Shown: positions 1 through 5,563 of the stretch, piece by piece
Position numbering within the stretch: the stretch's first letter is position 1
Layout: every line of letters starts with the position of its first letter
From: Clostridia bacterium
Lineage (GTDB): Bacteria > Bacillota > Clostridia > Oscillospirales > CAG-272
Direction: 5' to 3'
DNA length: 5,563 nt
Assembly: GCA_900763885.1 (NCBI GenBank)
Contig: CAAFLY010000003.1
Location: 1-5,563 of the forward strand
The notes under the pieces: generated by a model
The model's input: the letters and a program-made list of their open reading frames with translations, nothing else
Database searches by the model: none
What the model was told of the DNA's origin: nothing
Translations under genes and position numbers: made by a program

Positions 1-14
1 GGGAGGTCTTTTTT
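1..14 (+). terminator. Possible right arm and T-tract of an upstream terminator (partial)
   Basis: The window opens with GGGAGG followed by TCTTTTTT, which has the form of the 3' arm of an intrinsic terminator hairpin plus its U-tract. The matching left arm (expected CCTCCC-like) would lie outside the window, so this cannot be confirmed. If correct, it ends transcription of a + strand gene to the left and insulates the promoter at 48-76. Confidence 0.3.
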
Positions 15-47
15 GTGCAAAATCCGCTCCGAAAACTCCATTCTCTC

Positions 48-76
48 TTGCAATTTCACGATTCTTCGATTATACT
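48..76 (+). promoter_or_regulatory. Sigma-A (sigma-70) type promoter for the ADP-ribosylglycohydrolase gene
   Basis: TTGCAA at 48-53 serves as the -35 box and TATACT at 71-76 as the -10 box, with a 17-base spacer. Each box differs from consensus at one or two positions, and the spacing is optimal. Transcription would start near 83, giving a leader of roughly 58 bases before the ATG at 141. There is no TG extension before the -10 box and no convincing operator palindrome over the promoter, so expression may be largely constitutive; this last point is inference. Confidence 0.75.
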
Positions 77-124
77 ATAGTGAATCAGAAATATCCTGCA
101 TGTTATCGGCTATACAGGCGGGAC

Positions 125-133
125 AAGGAAGGA
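125..133 (+). promoter_or_regulatory. Ribosome binding site for the ADP-ribosylglycohydrolase gene
   Basis: The purine run AAGGAAGGA lies seven bases before the ATG at 141. It supports that ATG as the start; no other start codon in this frame near it has a comparable site. Confidence 0.75.
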
Positions 134-140
134 CTACAGT

Positions 141-2087
141 ATGAATACACTCTCCTACAATACCTATTTTGACAAGGTATACGGCTGTTTTCTCGGCAAG
201 TGTATCGGCGGTACGGCTGGCGGACCTGCGGAAGGTCGTAAGGAGCTGCTCGATTATCCGCTTGACGAATCGCTCTTACATAAGGCACTGCCGAACGACG
301 ATCTCGATTTGCAGATCATGTGGCTGGAGCTTGTCGAGGATTATGGATTTGCCATCGATGCGCGGGATATGGCGAAGGCGTTTTACGACAAGGTGCCGTA
401 TGGTCCCGGAGAATACGCGGTATTTGAGAAAAACTACGCCCGCGGAATCTATCCGCCGCTCTCCGGTCGTTTCAACAACCGCTACTACAAAAACGGCATG
501 GGCTGTCCGATCCGCTCCGAAATCTGGGCCTGTCTCTTTCCCGGAGACGCGGCTCTGTGTGAAAAATACGCCCGTATGGATGGCTCCCTCGATCATGAAA
601 AGGATTCCATCGACGCAGAGGTCTTTCTCGCGACCGTCGAAACCAATCTCTTTTTCACGGACGATCTGCGTGGCACCATCGATATGGCAGCCGCACGGGT
701 TCCGGACGGCAAGCTGAAAAACGTGCTGACCGATACCATGCGGTATTTTGACGAGGGCATGGACTGGAAAAAGGCACGCGGGTTCCTTTTGAAGCATTAC
801 GGGCACGCGGACTGCACGAATATGTATGAAAATCTCGGCTTTACCCTCATCGCACTCCTCTGGGGACACGGCGATTTCCGCGAAACGATCCGACTTGGAC
901 TGGCATGCGGTTATGACACCGACTGCATCTGTGCAAGTGCCGCGTCCATTCTCGGGATTCTGCGCGGCGCGGACAAGCTGCTTGACGAAGACGGCATGAC
1001 GGACACCGGGTTATGTATTGCGGTGCAAACCAGACGGCACACCGGATCGATCCGGGATCTCGCGCGGGATGTCTGCGCCGCCGGAATCGCGTATTCCGAC
1101 GCGAAAACGAAGATCACCGATGTTCCCACAGACGAGACCGCTTTACGCAGCGCGGACGCCAAGCCGATCCCGATCTCACCGCGCGTGCGGACGTTTACGG
1201 TACAGGTGGAATACGATGGCGATCCCATCGTTGCGCCCGGTATGCCCCTGCACTGTACCGTTCGGGTCCACTCTCATCTCAAGACAGCGGAAAGGGTGCA
1301 AATCACGCTCTGTCCGCCGGAGGGGATCCGGATCTCCCCTGCCGCTGTGGAAACGACGGTTGGCGCCGAGGAGACTGTCGCGCTCTCTTGTGTGGTGACG
1401 GTGGCGGACGACTGTGCGGTTTTGTCCCAGCAGAACCACATCGCGGTGGAAATCTCCGGCGCGTTTGGGGTATATACGGACATTTTCGGCGCGATCGGGT
1501 GCGAGGTCTGGCAGATGTACGGTCCGTATCTCGCGAACAACCAGGAGCTCACGCACATTCCACCGCACGAATCGTATGGCAGAGGCTTTGTGATCCCGGA
1601 AGGCGTGTTCTTTGACGATGTGGTGCGCGAATACCATCTCGGCGGCGTGGCGGACATTGACCGTGCGTTTGTGGACGAGAGCGAACCGTTTGTCGCGATT
1701 CCGGACGACGGCAGCGCAGAATGTGTCCCGGAGCCGGTATACGTCGGTGAGGATCTGTTCGATCTGGCGGAAAAGGCACCGTATGAGGGGCCATATGTGG
1801 CGTACCTCAAGCGTCGGCTATATTCTCCGGCAGCGCGCAAGGTGGAGATTGCCGTCGGACATACCGCACCGTTCAAGCTCTGGATCAACGGTATCCTGAT
1901 CGGTACGGATGCCGGCACCAAATGGTGGACTGTCGAGAACCGGCACTTCCACGTCACATTGAAGGAGGGCGAGAACGTGGTGATTCTCAAATGCGCGAAG
2001 CTGTCCGAGCACGCGTCGTACTCGCTCATTTACCGGATCGATGGCGGCAGCTGGAGACAGTATGCCGATCTCGGAACGATCTTATAA
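141..2087 (+). CDS. ADP-ribosylglycohydrolase family protein with C-terminal Ig-like and jelly-roll-like domains
   Basis: This 648-residue protein has no signal peptide or membrane segment, so it is probably cytoplasmic. Residues about 11-320 form a DraG/ARH-like domain: the opening Gly-rich stretch GCFLGKCIGG (15-24), the metal-binding PNDDLDLQ (51-58), GCPIRSEIW (120-128), a DGSLDHE segment (146-152), and the second acidic pair in GYDTDC (257-262). Known members use two metal ions held by such Asp residues to cleave ADP-ribose from proteins or related N-glycosidic bonds. Residues about 351-450 look like an Ig-like beta sandwich. From WQMYGPY (457-463) to the end the pattern is that of jelly-roll modules on glycoside hydrolases, with KLWING (579-584) and LKEGENVVILK (607-617). 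ARH domains alone are usually about 300 residues, so this is roughly twice that length. The metal-site residues appear intact, so activity is likely, but the substrate is unknown and may be a sugar or nucleoside conjugate rather than ADP-ribosylated protein. The gene has its own promoter and ends in tandem TAA TAG. Confidence 0.9.
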   Translation: MNTLSYNTYFDKVYGCFLGKCIGGTAGGPAEGRKELLDYPLDESLLHKALPNDDLDLQIMWLELVEDYGFAIDARDMAKAFYDKVPYGPGEYAVFEKNYARGIYPPLSGRFNNRYYKNGMGCPIRSEIWACLFPGDAALCEKYARMDGSLDHEKDSIDAEVFLATVETNLFFTDDLRGTIDMAAARVPDGKLKNVLTDTMRYFDEGMDWKKARGFLLKHYGHADCTNMYENLGFTLIALLWGHGDFRETIRLGLACGYDTDCICASAASILGILRGADKLLDEDGMTDTGLCIAVQTRRHTGSIRDLARDVCAAGIAYSDAKTKITDVPTDETALRSADAKPIPISPRVRTFTVQVEYDGDPIVAPGMPLHCTVRVHSHLKTAERVQITLCPPEGIRISPAAVETTVGAEETVALSCVVTVADDCAVLSQQNHIAVEISGAFGVYTDIFGAIGCEVWQMYGPYLANNQELTHIPPHESYGRGFVIPEGVFFDDVVREYHLGGVADIDRAFVDESEPFVAIPDDGSAECVPEPVYVGEDLFDLAEKAPYEGPYVAYLKRRLYSPAARKVEIAVGHTAPFKLWINGILIGTDAGTKWWTVENRHFHVTLKEGENVVILKCAKLSEHASYSLIYRIDGGSWRQYADLGTIL

Positions 2088-2095
2088 TAGGGCAT

Positions 2096-2127
2096 AAAAA
2101 AAGGGAGCCGCACACTCCCTTTTCTTT
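2096..2127. terminator. Bidirectional intrinsic terminator between convergent genes
   Basis: AAAAGGGAG (2099-2107) pairs perfectly with CTCCCTTTT (2115-2123) around the seven-base loop CCGCACA. On the + strand the hairpin is followed by a T-rich run to 2127. On the - strand it is followed by seven T residues (complement of 2096-2102). It lies eight bases after the tandem stops of the ADP-ribosylglycohydrolase gene and two bases after the rqcH stop codon, so one hairpin can end both transcripts. Confidence 0.9.
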
Positions 2128-3886
2128 ATCCGTTTTTGCGTTCCATGGCGCGTACCTTGTCACGATCCGGCGTGACGTATGCCGTCCAGTTGGTGTAATA
2201 GACGACAAATCCCGGTTTTGCACCTGCCGGTTTCTTAACCTGCCGCACCTTCAGATAGTCCACCGGGACCATCACGCCGTCCGATGCCTTGGAATTGTAC
2301 GCGGCGATCATGGCGGCTTCCGTGAATGCGGTCTCCGTCGGTTCATCCTCGCCATCCTTGCACTGGAGTACCACATGGGAGCCGGGTTGATTCTTCACGT
2401 GGAACCACCAGTCGTTCCGATCGGCGAGCTTGGTCGTGAGATAGTCGTTCGCGACGTTGTTCCTGCCGCACCAGACGGTATATCCCTCGCTTGTGACGTA
2501 TTTGGTGACGAGCGGCGCCTTGTTCTTGCGCTCCGTGTAGTTCTTCATCTTGGAGGCGTAGCCGCTGTGGTAGAGCTCGTCCCGGATCTCCATCATCTCG
2601 CGCTCCGTATCTGCACGGGACAGGGCGTCGAGAACGGTATAGATGTAGTTGAGCTCTTTCTCAGCCAGGGCGAGCTGTTCGGTCAGATGCACCTTTGCCG
2701 CCTTGGATTTGTTGTATTTTTTATAATAGAACTGTGCGTTCTGCGCCGGAGACAGCCGTTTATCAAGCGGGATCTCCACCTCCGCGCAGTCCTCCGACCA
2801 GTAATTCGGCAGGCGCACCGATTCCATCCCGCGCTTCATCCGGTAGATGTTCGCCGTGATGAGATCCCCCCAGAGCTTGTATTTTTCTCCCTCGGCACAG
2901 TCCGCGAGCTCCTCCCGTTGGAGCGCCATCTTTTTGGTGATCCGGGTCTCAGCGTTCGAGAGAAGGTGGAACACATCGGAAGCACGCTTGTGCAGTCGTT
3001 CCTCTCTGCTCCGTTCCTCGAAATACGCGTCGATCAGCTCCCCAAACGATGCCATCGGCACGAGCGTCATGGGCGGCGTATATTGGGTCAGCGGCAGAAA
3101 GCCGTATTCCACAGGCACACCCGTCTCCGATCGGACGAGGGTCGGCTCCGTTTTTCCTAGGATATGGCATACCACCAGCGCAAACGCGTTCCACAGTCCA
3201 AAGGCGCATTCCGTCATGGTACCGGTGGTTTTGCCGGACGCACGATACGCCATTTCCCGAGCGACGACTGGGGCGATACCGAGGAAGTGGCTCATAATGA
3301 ACTTCTCCGCCGGACGATCCGGATCCTCGTCTGCCGCCATCCGGTTGAAGGCGCGTTCATCGATGATCAGCGGATCGGTCTTGTCCTGTGCGGGCGGCAT
3401 TTCGTAAAGCATCCCGGACAGCACCTGCCGTTTCTCGCTTGTGGTGAAGTCGATGCTTTTGAGAACACCGATGATCTTATCGTTAACGTCGGTGATGATG
3501 ATGTTCGAAAACTTGCCCATGATCTCGGCGATGATGTGCTTCTTTGTCGGGAAGCCGAGTTCGTCGTGGGTATCGAACGTGATCCTTGCCGCGCGTTCAA
3601 AGCCGAGCTGTTCGATGGCGGATACACGCGCCCCTGTGAAATGCTTCCGCAGCATCATGCAGAACATCGGTGGCACCGCGGGATTTTCAACCTTGTGGCG
3701 GGTCAGATGCATACGCGGACCGGCGGCTCCGGCAGACAATAGGAGCCTGTGCTCCTCTCCGGCACAGCGGATCACGAGGACGATCTCTTCTTTCCCGGGC
3801 TGGTAGATCTTATCGACCTTGCCGCCGATCAGCCGCTCCCCGCACTCCCGCACCACGCACCGGAGCATACCTGCGTCAAATGCCAT
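2126..3886 (-). CDS. rqcH: Ribosome quality control protein RqcH (NFACT / Rqc2 / FbpA family)
   Basis: This 586-residue protein is full length for the family (Bacillus subtilis RqcH is about 570). The NFACT-N domain opens with MAFDAGML and GGKVDKIYQP (21-30) and contains EIMGKFSNIIITD (121-133). A helix-hairpin-helix segment lies around FLGIAPVVAREMAYRASG (201-218). A charged helical middle region (about 280-440), with the signature LSPAQNAQFYYKKYNK (378-393), should form the long coiled coil. The NFACT-R (DUF814) domain follows at about 465-575, with DWWFHVKNQPGSHVV (492-506). In B. subtilis, RqcH binds 50S subunits carrying stalled peptidyl-tRNA and recruits tRNA-Ala to add C-terminal alanine tails that mark the chain for proteolysis. 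Older annotations call this family fibronectin-binding protein. The Asp-Arg motif needed for tailing (97-98) reads Glu-Arg here. The start has an ideal AGGAGG site six bases upstream, inside the end of the acetyltransferase gene, which it overlaps by 11 bases. It is the last gene of its operon. Confidence 0.96.
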   Translation of the reverse strand: MAFDAGMLRCVVRECGERLIGGKVDKIYQPGKEEIVLVIRCAGEEHRLLLSAGAAGPRMHLTRHKVENPAVPPMFCMMLRKHFTGARVSAIEQLGFERAARITFDTHDELGFPTKKHIIAEIMGKFSNIIITDVNDKIIGVLKSIDFTTSEKRQVLSGMLYEMPPAQDKTDPLIIDERAFNRMAADEDPDRPAEKFIMSHFLGIAPVVAREMAYRASGKTTGTMTECAFGLWNAFALVVCHILGKTEPTLVRSETGVPVEYGFLPLTQYTPPMTLVPMASFGELIDAYFEERSREERLHKRASDVFHLLSNAETRITKKMALQREELADCAEGEKYKLWGDLITANIYRMKRGMESVRLPNYWSEDCAEVEIPLDKRLSPAQNAQFYYKKYNKSKAAKVHLTEQLALAEKELNYIYTVLDALSRADTEREMMEIRDELYHSGYASKMKNYTERKNKAPLVTKYVTSEGYTVWCGRNNVANDYLTTKLADRNDWWFHVKNQPGSHVVLQCKDGEDEPTETAFTEAAMIAAYNSKASDGVMVPVDYLKVRQVKKPAGAKPGFVVYYTNWTAYVTPDRDKVRAMERKNG

Positions 3887-4625
3887 ATGGCACCTCCTCT
3901 TCCGCGCCGTCGCCGCTTAACGGATCGATCCGGTAATAGACCAGCGGGAAACGGGTGCTGTAGCGGTCGAATCCGGCTTTTTCGGCAAGGCGCAGGGACG
4001 GCAGATTGTCGGTGTCGCAAATGTATTTGACCCCCTTGCCCATCTCGTTGAAATGACGGGTCAGGCAGGCGGTGCAGGCGAGTCCGTATCCTCTGCGTCT
4101 GTATTCCGGTGCGCATTCCACGTTGATCTCGATGAGCGCGTCCTCCTGCACATCGTTCACGGCGGCAAACGCGACGATCCTGTCTCCATCGCGCACCAGT
4201 GCCATACCGTCATCCGGATTGTCCGCTTCAATTTCAAACGCGTCCAGTTCGATAGACGGCTCGGCGTTTTTATAGTCCTCCTCCGTCAGAGTCATTGTGC
4301 ATACAGCCGGCGCGGTATCCCGCATGGGCAGGTCATACGCGCGGTATTCGAGATAATGGCAGTCGGTTTCCGCCGTTTCGTAACCCTCCATCAGCGGATC
4401 GATCTGTTCCCGCAGCCAATGGGACGCTTTCTCTCCGAGCGGATCGTCTGCGAACCGGTACAGGAATTCCTCCGCGATTTTTGTGCAGAAGGAATACACC
4501 AAAATATCGATGCGCTTGTCCGGATCCTTCTCGTTTTCATAGATCGTTATGTCAAACGGCAGAGCGATGTGCAGACGCTTGTCCATCACCTCGCGCTCCA
4601 GGTCATAATGCTCCAATCGTATCAT
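3876..4625 (-). CDS. GNAT family N-acetyltransferase
   Basis: The 249-residue protein has a C-terminal GNAT fold at about 125-235. The acetyl-CoA pyrophosphate loop is RRRGYG (176-181) after a strand ending INVECAPEY, matching the R/QxxGxG/A rule. Motif B follows as DTDNLPSLRLAEKAGF (204-219), where family members usually have an Asn near the substrate and a Tyr/Phe. The first 100 or so residues are mostly helical and charged and are not part of the minimal GNAT fold (about 150 residues); they may define substrate choice. The substrate (small molecule, peptide or protein N-terminus) cannot be predicted. The ATG at 4623-4625 has only a weak site (GAGAAA, five bases upstream, or AGAGAGG at a long 14-base distance). 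An in-frame ATG at codon 14, preceded by GGAG and GAGGTG, is an alternative start. The gene overlaps the start of rqcH by 11 bases and lies 72 bases after the preceding gene, so it is likely in the same operon. Confidence 0.88.
   Translation of the reverse strand: MIRLEHYDLEREVMDKRLHIALPFDITIYENEKDPDKRIDILVYSFCTKIAEEFLYRFADDPLGEKASHWLREQIDPLMEGYETAETDCHYLEYRAYDLPMRDTAPAVCTMTLTEEDYKNAEPSIELDAFEIEADNPDDGMALVRDGDRIVAFAAVNDVQEDALIEINVECAPEYRRRGYGLACTACLTRHFNEMGKGVKYICDTDNLPSLRLAEKAGFDRYSTRFPLVYYRIDPLSGDGAEEEVPYGI
3893..3898 (-). promoter_or_regulatory. Ribosome binding site of rqcH, inside the acetyltransferase coding sequence
   Basis: On the - strand AGGAGG lies six bases before the rqcH ATG (3884-3886), a perfect anti-16S match. 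It sits within the codons for the Glu-Glu-Val near the end of the upstream gene, so ribosomes finishing that gene pass over this site. This arrangement suggests translational coupling. Confidence 0.85.
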
Positions 4626-4697
4626 GTTTGTTTCTCGTACCTCTCTTATATGTGATGAATGCGCTGAAAACAGCCTTATGCCCGCATTCCCTTACTG
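4626..4697. other. 72-base intergenic gap in the - strand operon
   Basis: On the - strand this gap contains a small hairpin, GCTG-TTTT-CAGC (+ strand 4663-4674), with only four base pairs and no T-tract after it. It also contains TATAAG (+ strand 4645-4650), which could be a -10 box, but no matching -35 box is seen at a proper distance. Neither a terminator nor a promoter can be claimed, so read-through from the upstream gene into the acetyltransferase gene is the simplest view. Confidence 0.4.
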
Positions 4698-5563
4698 TCA
4701 CGCGGCAATCTCCGAAGCAGCGGTTTCCGTCTCGCCTTCTGCCGCAGGTCCGTTTGTACCGTTTGTGATGACGCAGAAATACGCGGCGTTCTCTCTGTCC
4801 AGCCTACCTGCCCGTTCCGTCAGAGCGGGGATCGAAAAAAGGTTCAGAGCGCGTCGATAATATGCGGCAAACGAATCAATGCGATCCATTGCCATCATGT
4901 AGTAACCGGTGGTATCCCCCGTAAACGGCAGGTGTATGTCGCTGCGGATCCCGTTTTCCGTCGCGCAGTTGTCGTATTTGAGCTCCCAGAGAAATACATC
5001 GTTCTCTGCAAGCCACACCCGGTTCTCCGCTGTCATCACAAGATCGCGGTCACAGAGTACCAGCACGCGCTCCTGCTCATCCGCACCGGACAACGCCTCC
5101 CGCCAGCCATCTGACGCGATGACGCTTGCGCGGAATTTTCGCACCGGCTGCATCGTATCATAAATCGCGGCAAGTCCCTCTGTATACGCGGCAAGTGTCC
5201 GCGGCAGAGCAGGATCGTCCGTTTTGTCTGTTTCGTCTGTTTCTTCCGTTCTCCGGTCCATGGCGGCGGATACGGCGTCGGCGTAGGGCAGGTATGCGTC
5301 ATTTGCCAAAAAGACGGTTTTCACGTTGTCGTACTGCTTGACGAACCGGAAAAAATGGAGAAACGCGTCGGCGGATTCCATGGCAGAGAAATCAAGCGCT
5401 ACAGCGATCCGGCTTGCCTCCGAGACGGAGAGACGCATATCGTAATAGACGACATTGGCACTTTGACGCGGGGAATACGACTCCGCCTTGACGCGCACAA
5501 GTCCCGTAAAGACCAGCCCAAGTCCGCTCTCCGTACCGCCAATGAGAAAAATTCCCTGTAATA
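4698..5563 (-). CDS. Unrecognised alpha/beta protein, 5' end beyond the window
   Basis: The frame stays open from the TGA at 4698-4700 to the right edge, giving 287 complete visible codons and no start. A GTG at 5496-5498 is the first possible start of the closed part, but the frame continues another 21 codons to the edge with coding-like sequence and no ribosome binding site, so it is probably internal. The first visible residues, IFLIGGTESGLGLVFTGLV, are hydrophobic and Gly-rich and could be a membrane segment or buried strand and helix. The rest alternates predicted strands (RIAVALDF, VKTVFLAND, RVLVLCDRD, DVFLWELKYD) with helices, suggesting an alpha/beta fold. A short acidic Glu-Thr-Asp repeat interrupts it at + strand 5217-5252. 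The C-terminus is a low-complexity Ala/Glu/Thr tail (TNGPAAEGETETAASEIAA). I do not recognise the family and assign no function. It lies upstream of the acetyltransferase and rqcH genes in the same direction. Confidence 0.75.
   Translation of the reverse strand, partial: LQGIFLIGGTESGLGLVFTGLVRVKAESYSPRQSANVVYYDMRLSVSEASRIAVALDFSAMESADAFLHFFRFVKQYDNVKTVFLANDAYLPYADAVSAAMDRRTEETDETDKTDDPALPRTLAAYTEGLAAIYDTMQPVRKFRASVIASDGWREALSGADEQERVLVLCDRDLVMTAENRVWLAENDVFLWELKYDNCATENGIRSDIHLPFTGDTTGYYMMAMDRIDSFAAYYRRALNLFSIPALTERAGRLDRENAAYFCVITNGTNGPAAEGETETAASEIAA
5217..5252. repeat. In-frame 9-base tandem repeat (about four units)
   Basis: On the + strand the units are GTCCGTTTT, GTCTGTTTC, GTCTGTTTC and TTCCGTTCT; the middle two are identical and the outer two degenerate. 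On the - strand, where the gene is read, they encode Glu/Lys-Thr-Asp triplets (EETDETDKTDD). The unit is three codons, so copy-number change would keep the frame. It probably encodes a flexible acidic linker. Confidence 0.8.

Noticed and set aside
11..22. Inverted repeat TTTTG-TG-CAAAA near the left edge as an operator
   Set aside because: The half-sites are only five bases and A/T-rich, and the repeat lies well upstream of the -35 box; chance occurrence is likely.
95..118. Leader hairpin from CCTG (95-98) and CAGG (115-118) as a riboswitch or attenuator
   Set aside because: Only four base pairs with a 16-base loop, and no conserved riboswitch core or T-tract.
1274..2029. 251-codon - strand open frame opposite the ADP-ribosylglycohydrolase gene
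   Set aside because: Its translation is Ser/Thr/Arg-rich without domains, it has no ribosome binding site, and the + strand gene has clear domain motifs in the same stretch.
1922..3160. Long + strand open frame (412 codons) running antisense across the end of the left gene and much of rqcH
   Set aside because: It overlaps two well-supported genes, crosses the bidirectional terminator, and its translation resembles no family and is rich in His, Arg and Val as expected from reading the complement of a coding strand.
4053..4655. 200-codon + strand open frame opposite the acetyltransferase gene
   Set aside because: The - strand has clear GNAT motifs here, while the + strand translation shows no domain and no upstream site.
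4626..4660. Promoter for the acetyltransferase-rqcH pair based on TATAAG on the - strand
   Set aside because: No -35 box with 16-18 base spacing was found; the best candidate hexamers match consensus at only one or two positions.
4698..5563. Unknown protein as an erythromycin esterase/ChaN-like or M28/Gaa1-like enzyme
   Set aside because: A stretch (DRDLVMTAENRVWL) recalls the Arg-Asp and Met-Ala-Glu-Asn pattern of the first group, and the early strand-helix order faintly recalls the second, but no catalytic His or Glu pattern or zinc ligands could be placed.

Overview
The window looks like ordinary chromosomal DNA of a Gram-positive anaerobe, probably a clostridial Firmicute. This rests on moderately high GC by eye, strong AGGAGG-type ribosome binding sites, a consensus-like housekeeping promoter, and a full-length RqcH of the Firmicutes type. 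No mobile element, CRISPR array, tRNA or rRNA was seen. The clostridial assignment is inference; no species marker is present.

Left part (1-2127, + strand): a possible tail of an upstream terminator at the edge, a good sigma-A promoter (48-76), a short leader with a purine-rich ribosome binding site, and one 648-residue gene. That protein has an N-terminal ADP-ribosylglycohydrolase (DraG/ARH-like) domain followed by an Ig-like segment and a C-terminal jelly-roll-like segment of the kind found on carbohydrate-active enzymes. It ends in tandem stop codons and a hairpin terminator that also serves the convergent operon.

Right part (2126-5563, - strand): three genes read leftward. First is the 3' part of an unrecognised alpha/beta protein that runs off the right edge. 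Second, after a 72-base gap, is a GNAT-family acetyltransferase. Third is rqcH, whose start overlaps the end of the acetyltransferase gene by 11 bases. RqcH acts in ribosome-associated quality control, adding alanine tails to nascent chains stuck on 50S subunits. The acetyltransferase is probably co-translated with it, but its substrate cannot be read from sequence.

The left gene and the right operon are convergent and show no obvious functional link. I found no clear new multi-gene system. The points most worth a second look are the domain fusion in the ADP-ribosylglycohydrolase, a Glu-Arg in place of Asp-Arg at the RqcH tRNA-binding motif, an in-frame 9-base repeat in the unknown gene, and a marked excess of GATC.
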